From: Saccharibacillus sp. JS10
GTDB lineage: Bacteria; Bacillota; Bacilli; Paenibacillales; Paenibacillaceae
NCBI RefSeq assembly: GCF_024436065.1
Contig: NZ_JANFNS010000002.1
Coordinates: 186,001 to 250,000, forward strand
Direction of reading: 5' to 3'
DNA length: 64,000 bases
Position numbers and translations under genes: made by a program. Below are positions 33,525 to 40,927 of this stretch, one piece after another. The notes below the pieces were generated by a model that saw only the letters and a program-made list of their open reading frames with translations, made no database searches and was not told the DNA's origin. Within the stretch, counting starts at the first letter, position 1; every line of letters begins with the position of its first letter.

Positions 33525-33601
33525 GGAATAAACTCCTTTGGGTTGCGAATAATCTTATTGAAGCGATCAACACTTTTATTTTACCATGTGAAACCTTACG
33601 A

Positions 33602-33613
33602 AACGATATCGTT
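33602..33613. promoter_or_regulatory. Palindrome between divergent IF-3-like and zinc-ribbon genes
   Basis: AACGATATCGTT is a perfect 12-bp palindrome in the 234-nt gap between the two divergent genes. It could be an operator; no regulator is assigned. Confidence 0.3.
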
Positions 33614-33758
33614 CATTTGCAAGAGATGACTTCAAAGGAATTTTTGCCCTAAAATTTTATAAATTATGTTACATTAAAAGCAAACAAGCAAACGTGATTT
33701 CATATACAAAAAAAGATGAAGATGACAGTGACGTGTCGATCTTTGGGAGGGATTGTAG

Positions 33759-35141
33759 ATGTATTGTGACAAATGTGGAGCGGAGCAACCGAAAGGTGCC
33801 GCGTATTGTTTTTCGTGCGGAACGCGTTTGAACTCAGACGTAGAGAACAAGACGACAATCAATCTTAATAAAGGCAAAAAAGAGCAGGTAAAGGTAGAGC
33901 CAACCCCGACGCTTTTGCCTTCTGCCGTGTTATCTGGTCAACAAGGAGCGAATGATCGATATAATCCATCTGAAGCTAAGCCTTCTTTTTTTGCGAGAAG
34001 CAGCTCCTGGCTAGCTTTTGCCGTATTGGTGTTATTGATTGTAGTAGGAGTGTACGGATGGAATCAGTATCAAGCCCATATGGGTTCGCGAGTAGCAAAA
34101 CTCCAAGCCGATGCCGCGAATTTTGCAACAAACGGTGATTATTCTTCAGCCATGAAGAGTCTCGAACAAGCTTCTTCGCTAAGAAAAAATGATGTGGCTA
34201 TCGATACCGATCTACAAGATATCCAGACAGCGCAGCGCGTTCAAAGTGAAATGGATCAACTGCCCACATTATTCGATGCCCAGAAATTAGATGAAGCCGA
34301 GCAGATTGTTACAGCAGTAGATACGGAAATTGGCAAGCGATCCAGCCCTTTTTTGCAACGCGAACAAGCGGAGCTTACGCGGCACCAAACAAATCTTCGT
34401 ATTGCACGTACACAGGAAAAAGCTAAAGGAACCGATAATGTGAACGATCTCGCTGCTTTGTTGACTGAAATGGAGCAGGTGGGTACGACTGAAGCGAAGC
34501 AAGTGCATACCGATATTACCAAGAAAATTGTAGCTGTCACTAGCCAGCTTGCTACGAAATTGCTTGACGAACAAAGTCTTTTGGCAGCCGTACAAACGGT
34601 AGAGCAAGGATTGAAGTATGCTCCGGCAGATTCTGAATTACTTGCGTTGAATGGTCAGATCGAATCGAAAAAAGAAGAAATTGAAAATCGAAAAAAAGAA
34701 GAAGAAGCGAAAGCTGCTCTAGCCGCTGAAGAGAAACGATTGGCGCAAGCAGCCGAAGAAGAACGTCTGGCACAAGCCCAAGCAGACTTCGTCCTCCAAC
34801 AGATTGATCAACAAGAAGAAGCAAAATCTACTGTTCAATTGTTTTATGCCTATATCAATTCGTATGATTATAATCAAGCTTACAATTTGCTCGGCGGATC
34901 TTGGCATAAAGGAACGGGTTATTCCGATTTCTCGTCCGGTTACGACAATACGTATGATGTATGGATCGATTCGATTGATGCAGTACCCAATGAACAAAAT
35001 ACAGAAGTAACGATCTTTTTGACCGCTCAAGAAAGCACAGAATACGGAATGGTGTATTCTACGTATCGCTCCGTGTACCAGGTCGGTTATGAAAATGGCG
35101 TAATGAAAATCTTAAGTGGCAAAGGCGAGAAATTGTCTTAA
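33759..35141 (+). CDS. Zinc-ribbon membrane protein with coiled-coil/TPR-like extracellular part
   Basis: 460 aa. N-terminal zinc ribbon CDKCGAEQPKGAAYCFSCG (two CxxC pairs), a polar linker, one membrane helix at about residues 86-104 (WLAFAVLVLLIVVGVYGW), then helical repeat-like segments (FATNGDYSSAMKSLEQASSL). Next comes a charged coiled coil (KKEEIENRKKEEEAKAALAAEEKRL) and a C-terminal globular domain (STVQLFYAYINSYDYNQAYNLLGG) resembling SnoaL/DUF4878-type folds. The layout suggests a cytoplasmic ribbon and a large outside part. Function unknown. GGGAGGG precedes the ATG. Confidence 0.78.
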   Translation: MYCDKCGAEQPKGAAYCFSCGTRLNSDVENKTTINLNKGKKEQVKVEPTPTLLPSAVLSGQQGANDRYNPSEAKPSFFARSSSWLAFAVLVLLIVVGVYGWNQYQAHMGSRVAKLQADAANFATNGDYSSAMKSLEQASSLRKNDVAIDTDLQDIQTAQRVQSEMDQLPTLFDAQKLDEAEQIVTAVDTEIGKRSSPFLQREQAELTRHQTNLRIARTQEKAKGTDNVNDLAALLTEMEQVGTTEAKQVHTDITKKIVAVTSQLATKLLDEQSLLAAVQTVEQGLKYAPADSELLALNGQIESKKEEIENRKKEEEAKAALAAEEKRLAQAAEEERLAQAQADFVLQQIDQQEEAKSTVQLFYAYINSYDYNQAYNLLGGSWHKGTGYSDFSSGYDNTYDVWIDSIDAVPNEQNTEVTIFLTAQESTEYGMVYSTYRSVYQVGYENGVMKILSGKGEKLS

Positions 35142-35207
35142 CTCAGTTCAGCAGCAAGATCAAGAACGGTAAAGGGGAGTCGGCGTTATCATCCAATTCC
35201 GACCCCC

Positions 35208-35237
35208 TTTACAAGTTCTTAGCCACAGGAGTATCAT
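35208..35237 (+). promoter_or_regulatory. Promoter of the gluconate operon
   Basis: TTTACA (35208-35213), an 18-nt spacer and TATCAT (35232-35237). The GntR-type operator follows 7 nt later, as expected for repression at the start site. Confidence 0.6.
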
Positions 35238-35244
35238 AAAAAGA

Positions 35245-35262
35245 CAAGTTGTATACAAGTAT
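35245..35262 (+). promoter_or_regulatory. GntR-type gluconate operator
   Basis: CAAGTTGTATACAAGTAT contains the palindrome TTGTATACAA and matches the B. subtilis gnt operator ATACTTGTATACAAGTAT in its right 14 positions. It lies 20 nt before the gnd start and about at the transcription start. The regulator gene lies in the same operon. Confidence 0.75.
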
Positions 35263-35281
35263 TCAAGAAGGAGCGGATAAT

Positions 35282-36181
35282 ATGAAAATCGGAATGATCG
35301 GGCTTGGCAAAATGGGTTATAACCTCGTATTGAACTTACTGGAAAACGGGCATGAGGTAGTCGTGAACGACGTGAATCCGGCGCCAGGGCAAGAATTGGC
35401 GGAAAAAGGTGCGATAGCAGCAGAGTCGGTGGAAGCCCTGGTTGGCAATCTGCCAACGCCTCGCGTAGTCTGGGTAATGGTTCCGGCGGGAGCGATTGTA
35501 GACGGCGTATTGGAAGGTCTTTCGGGACTGCTTGAAGAAGGCGATATCGTCATTGACGGCGGTAACTCGCAGTACAAAGACTCGATCCGCCGTTCCGAAA
35601 TGTTAGCGAAAAAAGGCATTTTCTTCTTCGATGCGGGTACAAGCGGCGGCATGTCGGGCGCACAAAACGGCGGTTGCTTTATGATCGGCGGCGACAAAGA
35701 GCAATTTGCTGTGATCGAACCGTTGTTCAAAGACCTTGCGGTCGAAAATGGTTATCTTTACACCGGACCTAGCGGTAGCGGGCATTATCTGAAAATGGTG
35801 CACAACGGGATCGAATACGGCATGATGCAAGCGATCGGCGAAGGATTCGAAGTATTGGAAAAAAGCGCTTTTGATTACGATCACGAAGCTGTTGCACGCG
35901 TATGGTCGAACGGTTCGGTTATCCGCAGTTGGCTGATGGAACTGACGCAAAATGCTTTTTCCAAAGATCCGAAGTTGGATGAAATTCGCGGTGTGATGCA
36001 AAGTTCCGGCGAAGGTAAATGGACGGTGCAAGAAGCGCTTGATCTCGAAGTGAGCACGCCGATTATCGCGCTGTCGCTGCTGATGCGCTATCGTTCGCTA
36101 GAAAACGATACGTTCCACGGTAAAGTGGTAGCGGCATTGCGTAACGAATTTGGCGGTCATGCCGTCGTCAAAGAAAACTAG
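35282..36181 (+). CDS. gnd: 6-phosphogluconate dehydrogenase, decarboxylating (short type)
   Basis: 299 aa: the short, NAD-preferring type related to B. subtilis YqeC, not the ~470 aa GntZ/GndA type. N-terminal Rossmann loop GMIGLGKMGYNL; substrate motifs VIDGGNSQYKDS, DAGTSGGMSGA and HYLKMVHNGIEYGMMQ (catalytic Lys and Asn). Converts 6-phosphogluconate to ribulose 5-phosphate and CO2. The ATG at 35282 follows AAGGAGCG. It is the first gene of the gluconate operon: gntR and gntK follow in the same direction, and a GntR-type operator covers its start site. Confidence 0.93.
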   Translation: MKIGMIGLGKMGYNLVLNLLENGHEVVVNDVNPAPGQELAEKGAIAAESVEALVGNLPTPRVVWVMVPAGAIVDGVLEGLSGLLEEGDIVIDGGNSQYKDSIRRSEMLAKKGIFFFDAGTSGGMSGAQNGGCFMIGGDKEQFAVIEPLFKDLAVENGYLYTGPSGSGHYLKMVHNGIEYGMMQAIGEGFEVLEKSAFDYDHEAVARVWSNGSVIRSWLMELTQNAFSKDPKLDEIRGVMQSSGEGKWTVQEALDLEVSTPIIALSLLMRYRSLENDTFHGKVVAALRNEFGGHAVVKEN

Positions 36182-36200
36182 CTCAAGGAGTGTTGCCTCG

Positions 36201-36872
36201 ATGCACTACCCTTCGGCTTGGCTGCAAGGATCTTCACGCGGGGAAAGTATTGCCAGCCATCTACGATTGCAAATTATTAATGAGAGTATCAAGCCGGGCG
36301 AGATTTTATCGGAAAACAAAGTGGCAGAATTGTTCGAAGCCAGCCGTTCGCCAGTACGCGAAGCTTTCAAACTGTTAGCTGGAGAAGGCTTGATCCGATT
36401 GGAACGTATGGGTGCTGTCGTAGTCGGACTGGATCTTACGCATATTCAAGAGCTGTACGACGTGCGTTATCTGATCGAAAGTTTTGCGCAGCAACGATTG
36501 GCAAAGCGCGACAATGCGGCTATGCTGGTACGTTTGGAGCAAACGGTCGATCGGATGAAACTTGCGGTCAAGCACGGCGATGAAGTGGAGTTTGCGTTTC
36601 AAGATTTTTCGTTTCACGAAATGATCGTCCAAGAAGCCGGGCATACGCGGATTTGGCATCTATGGAACAGTATCCGCTCAATCGTCAGAACGGTCATGTT
36701 ATTGACGACAGCGAATAGTTTTCGGCAAGGCAAAGAACGGATGGAGTGGGTTGCGGATAAGCATCTCACTGTGATTGAAGGATTGCGTTCGGGTAATGAA
36801 GAACAGATTGCAAAGATTGTAAAAGCTTATTTTGCAGATTCGGATGAAACATTAGGTCGCAGTTTGTCTTGA
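36201..36872 (+). CDS. gntR: GntR/FadR-type transcriptional repressor of gluconate operon
   Basis: 223 aa. N-terminal winged helix (SIASHLRLQIINESIKPGEILSENKVAELFEASRSPVREAFKLLAGEGLIR) and C-terminal FCD effector domain (ELYDVRYLIESFA, FSFHEMIVQEAGH, WVADKHLTVIEGL) with the Asp/His metal-ligand pattern. The placement between gnd and gntK and the gnt-like operator upstream indicate control by gluconate: repression without it, release with it. The ATG at 36201 follows AAGGAG (spacing about 10) and lies 19 nt after gnd. Confidence 0.9.
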   Translation: MHYPSAWLQGSSRGESIASHLRLQIINESIKPGEILSENKVAELFEASRSPVREAFKLLAGEGLIRLERMGAVVVGLDLTHIQELYDVRYLIESFAQQRLAKRDNAAMLVRLEQTVDRMKLAVKHGDEVEFAFQDFSFHEMIVQEAGHTRIWHLWNSIRSIVRTVMLLTTANSFRQGKERMEWVADKHLTVIEGLRSGNEEQIAKIVKAYFADSDETLGRSLS

Positions 36873-36934
36873 AAAGGCTGACTGCGGCTTTTTTTCTATC
36901 ATTTAATCGTCGACGAAAGGGTGTTGAATTTACA

Positions 36935-38482
36935 ATGAATCAATCTTGGATGATCGGTGTAGATATCGGAACAACGAGTACCAAAGCAGTGATCTTCGCA
37001 GAAAATGGACAAGTGATCGCGCAAGAAAATATCGGGTATCCGCTGCATACGCCTTCGCCTTCGGTAGCGGAGCAAGATCCGGATGAAATTTACCGAGCTA
37101 CTTTGCAAGCGATTGCAGGAGCAATGCGCCAAGCGGAAGCCACACCGGAGCAAATCCTATTTGTATCGTTCAGCTCGGCAATGCACAGTCTGATCGGCGT
37201 TGATGCAGCTGGCAATCCGCTTACCGCTTGCCTGACATGGGCAGATAATCGAAGCAGCCAATGGGCGAAAAAGTTAAAATCCGAATTAAACGGTCAAGCG
37301 ATTTACGAACGTACCGGAACGCCGATTCATCCGATGTCGCCACTGACCAAATTGCTTTGGCTTCGCCATGATCGCAGCGAATTATTTATTCAATGCAACA
37401 AATTTATTTCGATCAAAGAATATATCTTTTTCCGTCTGTTTGGCACCTATTTGATTGACCATTCGATCGCTTCGGCTACCGGATTATTCAATCTGGAAAA
37501 GTTGGATTGGGACGAAGAAGCTTTGGAGCTTGCCGGCGTTACGCCGGAACAATTGTCGAAACCTGTCCCGACGACCCATGTGGTGAGCGGGCTTCAACCT
37601 GCGGTAGCAAGCGAACTCGGACTCAGTATTGAGACTCCTTTTGTAATCGGAGCGAGCGATGGTGTGCTGTCGAATCTCGGTGTCGGCGCGATTTCGCCCG
37701 GTGTAGTCGCAGCAACGATCGGAACGAGCGGAGCGATTCGTACCGTCGTAGATCGCCCGGTGACTGATCCGAAAGGACGCTTTTTCTGTTATGCGTTAGC
37801 ACCGGGGTTATGGGTGATTGGCGGCCCTGTCAATAACGGCGGAATGTTGTTCCGTTGGGTGCGCGACGAGTTTGCTGCGTCCGAAGTCGAGACCGCGAAA
37901 CGGCTAGGGATCGATCCCTATGAAGTATTAACGCGAATCGCGGAGCAGGTTCGCCCGGGGTCGGAAGGGTTGCTGTTCCATCCGTATCTGACCGGAGAAC
38001 GTGCGCCGCTATGGAACCCGGATGCCCGAGGATCTTTTTTCGGGCTCACGATGAATCATAAAAAAGAGCATATGATCCGCTCCGTGCTGGAAGGCGTTAT
38101 TTTCAATCTGTATACGGTAATGCTGGCGATGGAAGAACAGATCGGACGTCCGCAAAAGATTCACGCGACAGGAGGATTTGCTAGATCGCCGCTTTGGAGG
38201 CAGATGATGGCGGATATTTTCGATCAGGAAGTGATTGTACCGGAAAGCTTCGAAAGTTCGTGTCTAGGCGCGGCGGTGTTGGGGCTTTATGCGTTAGGGC
38301 ATGTTCCTTCATTGGATGTCGTAGAGTCTATGATCGGGGGTACGCATCGTCATGAACCAATCGACGAACATGCCAAAGCCTACAAACAATTGTTACCGAT
38401 CTTTATCTCAGTGTCTCGCAGTCTGGAAAATGAATACGAATCGATTGCCAAGTTTCAGCGGGAAACCGCAGGAGAAGTATAA
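36935..38482 (+). CDS. gntK: Gluconokinase (FGGY family)
   Basis: 515 aa, matching the usual GntK length. FGGY kinase: N-terminal WMIGVDIGTTSTKAV (phosphate loop), TWADNRSSQWA, IKEYIFFRLFG, GASDGVLSNLGVGA (catalytic Asp), GTSGAIRT, and the C-terminal GERAPLWNPDARGSFFG and ATGGFARSPLWRQMMADIF. Phosphorylates gluconate to 6-phosphogluconate, the substrate of the first gene in the operon. The ATG at 36935 follows GAAAGGG. No gluconate permease gene follows, unlike the B. subtilis gntRKPZ operon, so uptake must be encoded elsewhere. Confidence 0.93.
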   Translation: MNQSWMIGVDIGTTSTKAVIFAENGQVIAQENIGYPLHTPSPSVAEQDPDEIYRATLQAIAGAMRQAEATPEQILFVSFSSAMHSLIGVDAAGNPLTACLTWADNRSSQWAKKLKSELNGQAIYERTGTPIHPMSPLTKLLWLRHDRSELFIQCNKFISIKEYIFFRLFGTYLIDHSIASATGLFNLEKLDWDEEALELAGVTPEQLSKPVPTTHVVSGLQPAVASELGLSIETPFVIGASDGVLSNLGVGAISPGVVAATIGTSGAIRTVVDRPVTDPKGRFFCYALAPGLWVIGGPVNNGGMLFRWVRDEFAASEVETAKRLGIDPYEVLTRIAEQVRPGSEGLLFHPYLTGERAPLWNPDARGSFFGLTMNHKKEHMIRSVLEGVIFNLYTVMLAMEEQIGRPQKIHATGGFARSPLWRQMMADIFDQEVIVPESFESSCLGAAVLGLYALGHVPSLDVVESMIGGTHRHEPIDEHAKAYKQLLPIFISVSRSLENEYESIAKFQRETAGEV

Positions 38483-38499
38483 GAGTCCGGGGATAAAGG

Positions 38500-38548
38500 A
38501 AAAAGGCCGTCTACAATCTCACCGGGAAAGCAAGAAAGTAGACGACCT
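38500..38548 (-). terminator. Minus-strand terminator downstream of the S-box transcript
   Basis: An 11-bp stem AGGCCGTCTAC (38504-38514) with GTAGACGACCT (38538-38548); on the minus strand it ends in a T-run (CCTTTTTCCTTT). It would end a minus-strand transcript at about 38500, just past the 3' end of gntK. On the plus strand there is no T-run. Confidence 0.7.
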
Positions 38549-38763
38549 GTATTCCAACAGCACCGACGGTTCGGATGATTGCATTTGAGGATGAAATCAA
38601 TCGTTTTGGGTATTCGGGATCGGAGCGACCGATCCGAAAATCCCGTCGGCGAAGGGACGGAGTGACCTTTCATTTATAAGAACCGGCAAAGCCGGGCTTA
38701 CACAAATGGCTTAGAGACATCTGTTTTGGGTATAAAAGAGAATAGAGCAGGCAAGAAAAAGAC
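38549..38763 (-). other. Gene-free, hairpin-rich transcript region between two minus-strand terminators
   Basis: No credible reading frame: the 72-codon frame here lacks a ribosome binding site and runs through the terminator. Several hairpins are visible on the minus strand: CCCGGCTTTGCCGG, TCCGTC...GACGGGA, and TTCGGATCGG...CCGATCCCGAA. ATACCCAAAAC occurs twice. It lies directly downstream of the SAM-I riboswitch and would be transcribed when SAM is low. It could be an RNA gene, or the decayed rest of a methionine gene's locus. Confidence 0.45.
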
Positions 38764-38955
38764 ATCAAAAAACCTCTTCTTATCATCAAGAAGAGGTTCA
38801 AAAAAGCGAAAGTCTCTTCTTATCTCTCCGTTCTTTTGTGCTTGCGTCCATAGAAGTAAACACAAAAGAACGAGCAAGAATTAGCACCGTGCCACGTATG
38901 TGGTCGGTTGCCGGGCTTCATCGGGCTGGTCCCTCCGCCTGCTCTTGATAAGATG
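38764..38955 (-). ncRNA. SAM-I (S-box) riboswitch with terminator
   Basis: On the minus strand the S-box core is intact: TTATCAAGAG, GGAGGGACCAGCCCGATGAAG, CCCGGCAACC, GGTGCTAATTC and the closing GAGATAAGA. P1 pairs 38947-38953 with 38818-38824; P4 is a long stem (GTTCTTTTGTG with CACAAAAGAAC). Downstream is an 11-bp terminator (38771-38781 with 38788-38798) with a T-run. Its 5' half can instead pair with the 3' side of P1 (AAGAAGAG with CTCTTCTT), the usual on/off switch. In the family, SAM binding turns transcription off. No gene follows on this strand. Confidence 0.95.
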
Positions 38956-38973
38956 TTCGATTCATCGTATAAA
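38945..38973 (+). promoter_or_regulatory. Promoter of the MtnU-like amidase gene
   Basis: TTGATA (38945-38950), a 17-nt spacer and TATAAA (38968-38973). It overlaps the 5' part of the riboswitch on the other strand and faces away from it, so the two divergent promoters overlap. Confidence 0.6.
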
Positions 38974-38990
38974 GTCGTTCCTATGTCTAA

Positions 38991-39020
38991 ATTATGCCAT
39001 GCTACGCGCGCGACTGTCAA
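38991..39020 (-). promoter_or_regulatory. Promoter of the SAM-I riboswitch transcript
   Basis: On the minus strand: perfect -35 TTGACA (plus 39015-39020), an 18-nt spacer and -10 CATAAT (plus 38991-38996). The start site would be about 38984, 30 nt before the aptamer. Confidence 0.75.
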
Positions 39021-39076
39021 CGACTGAGACCGAGATCATGTTGAATCCCAAAGGTATGAAATGGAGGAATACAGAG

Positions 39077-39886
39077 ATGACGACATGGAAAGTAACGTGT
39101 ATTCAATATGATGTGGTTTACGGTGATCCCGATGCCAACTATGCCAGAGTGGAAGAGTTAATTGAAGAAGCTATGCAAGACAAACCGGACGTCATCGTAT
39201 TGCCTGAACTTTGGACAATCGGATACGATCTGGAGCGACTGAGCGAGATCGCGGAACAAGACGCCGAACGTTGCAAAGCTTTTCTGAGCGAAACCGCTAA
39301 GCGCCATAATGTTCATTTGGTTGGAGGCTCTACAGCCAAACAAAACGATGAAGGCGTATACAATACGATGCTGGTCTATGACCGTACAGGTAAACAAGTT
39401 TCCGAATACGACAAAGCGCATCTTATTACCTTGATGGACGAACATATCCATCTCAAATCCGGCAGCGAAGCCGCAGAGTTCAAACTCGATGAAGTCAAAA
39501 GCGCGGGCGTTATCTGTTACGATATCCGTTTCCCGGAATGGATACGCGCGCATATGTCCGGTAGAGCCGATGTGCTATTCGTCGTTGCCGAATGGCCGGT
39601 CGAACGTCTTGAACATTGGCGTGCGCTATTGATCGCCCGAGCGATCGAAAATCAATGTTGGGTCATCGCTTGCAATCGTAGCGGCACCGATCCCGACCAC
39701 GATTTCACCGGGCATTCCATGATCATTGGCCCTTGGGGCGATATCGTCGCCGAAGCAGGCAAAAGCGAAACGCTGCTCACTGCCCAAATCGACCTGACCG
39801 AAACGCAAAAAGCACGGAAGCAGATCCCGGTATTCGACGACCGACGCCCCGAGCTATATTTTTATGAAGATAAAATCAGCAAATAA
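39077..39886 (+). CDS. mtnU: Carbon-nitrogen hydrolase, MtnU/omega-amidase-like
   Basis: 269 aa nitrilase-superfamily protein. The catalytic triad is Glu44 (VLPELW), Lys113 (YDKAHL) and Cys147 (VICYDIRFPE). The best family fit is the omega-amidase group, including B. subtilis MtnU (YkrU), which hydrolyses alpha-ketoglutaramate or the keto-amide left by methionine-salvage transamination. Such genes are often close to S-box-controlled methionine genes, and here a SAM riboswitch lies divergently upstream. The ATG at 39077 follows GGAGG; the frame extends 59 codons upstream through the riboswitch region but without start signals. Gene name by inference. Confidence 0.8.
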   Translation: MTTWKVTCIQYDVVYGDPDANYARVEELIEEAMQDKPDVIVLPELWTIGYDLERLSEIAEQDAERCKAFLSETAKRHNVHLVGGSTAKQNDEGVYNTMLVYDRTGKQVSEYDKAHLITLMDEHIHLKSGSEAAEFKLDEVKSAGVICYDIRFPEWIRAHMSGRADVLFVVAEWPVERLEHWRALLIARAIENQCWVIACNRSGTDPDHDFTGHSMIIGPWGDIVAEAGKSETLLTAQIDLTETQKARKQIPVFDDRRPELYFYEDKISK

Positions 39887-39953
39887 AAAGTTATCTCAAG
39901 CGATTCGATTAAAAAACGATCTGAAACGTATCGCCATACACCAAAGTAACTTG

Positions 39954-40021
39954 AAATGAAAAGGCGGAGAGGTGAATTCAGAAAGCGACCGAAACGAATT
40001 TCCCTCGAAGCCTTTTCATTT
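39954..40021. repeat. Shortened hairpin repeat, copy D
   Basis: A perfect 12-bp outer stem AAATGAAAAGGC with GCCTTTTCATTT, continuing imperfectly inward to GAATTC / GAATTT. The loop keeps the family motif AGCGACCGAAAC seen in copy C and, inverted, in copy A. The inner stem and the AAGGCGAAC half are missing, so it looks like an internally deleted member. It lies between the convergent amidase and SLH genes. Confidence 0.7.
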
Positions 40022-40040
40022 CCCCCACTACAGCAACTTT

Positions 40041-40748
40041 TCAGACCGGATGATCAATCGAAGCTGCCATAATATCCCCATAATCCGGCGCCGAACTCGG
40101 AACATCACTCCACGTCATCGGCAGCTGCGGATCAGCAGGACGCCCCGTCAGCCGATTGAACATTTTAGCCGTCTCCACGCGCGAGATCAGTTGATCAGGA
40201 CGGAAACTTCCATCGGAATAGCCAGCCATCACACCTTGCGCTACAGCAGCATCAATTGCAGACTTTGCCCAATGCTGCTTCGTATCACGGAATGAAGAAG
40301 CAGACCCAGATCCCCAACCGTACACATTCATTAAAATTTGAGCCATTTCACCACGAGTGACCTGACGATTAGGCGAGAACGTATTGCCGCCTGTTCCATC
40401 CATCCAACCATTCGATACTGCGAGAGCAATCTCGTCATTTGCCCAATAGGTAGAAGGCACATCTGTGAATTTGATCGAGTTAGAAGGAATCGGACTGACA
40501 ATCAGACGGTGTAAAATCGCGGCGATTTCCGAGCGCATTACGCTTTGCTCTGGACGGAATAAATTATCGGGGTAGCCTTGCATATACGCTTGGTAGATTT
40601 GAGTATCGCCAACCGTCTTTTTGTCTTGCGCAAGCGGAGCAGCATGAGCGGAAGAAATTAAGCTGCCAATCAACAACGAAGAACCCAGCATTCCAAGACC
40701 TACACCACGGAACCTTTTTTTTGAACTCCAAAAGATTGGTTTAGACAT
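40041..40748 (-). CDS. SLH domain secreted protein
   Basis: 235 aa. Basic N-terminus and signal peptide (GVGLGMLGSSLLIGSLISSAHAAP), then three SLH repeats: GYPDNLFRPEQSVMRSEIAAIL, WMDGTGGNTFSPNRQVTRGEMAQIL and GVMAGYSDGSFRPDQLISRVETAKMF. Little else is present, so the protein is probably a wall-bound surface component. Start ATG with GGGGGCG upstream. Monocistronic; the converging amidase gene and repeat copy D lie at its 3' end. Confidence 0.9.
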   Translation of the reverse strand: MSKPIFWSSKKRFRGVGLGMLGSSLLIGSLISSAHAAPLAQDKKTVGDTQIYQAYMQGYPDNLFRPEQSVMRSEIAAILHRLIVSPIPSNSIKFTDVPSTYWANDEIALAVSNGWMDGTGGNTFSPNRQVTRGEMAQILMNVYGWGSGSASSFRDTKQHWAKSAIDAAVAQGVMAGYSDGSFRPDQLISRVETAKMFNRLTGRPADPQLPMTWSDVPSSAPDYGDIMAASIDHPV

Positions 40749-40851
40749 CGTGAACGCCCCCGTTTCTAAGTAAAGTTGAGCGATATTCGTCTTTGCTTAC
40801 TTATACATACACACCGCTTGTTTGCTTCAACCTTTTTATTCCATTTCCATG

Positions 40852-40891
40852 CAAAAAAAACCTGAGATTCTCGACAAAGAGAACTCAGGTT
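40852..40891 (-). terminator. Terminator of the mqnB-mqnD operon
   Basis: Stem AACCTGAG-CTC (40859-40872) with GAG-CTCAGGTT (40879-40891); on the minus strand it is followed by T8. Located 37 nt past the mqnD stop. Confidence 0.85.
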
Positions 40892-40927
40892 TGCGTAGTT
40901 ATCGTTCATTATGAATGACAAAATGAA

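Noticed and set aside
38586-38645. Hairpin with GAGCGACCGAT as a member of the intergenic repeat family
   Set aside because: It shares only GCGACCGA with the family; the stems and second motif are different.
38455-38673. 72-codon minus-strand frame downstream of the SAM riboswitch
   Set aside because: No ribosome binding site before its ATG, no recognisable protein features, and it reads through the terminator hairpin and into gntK antisense.
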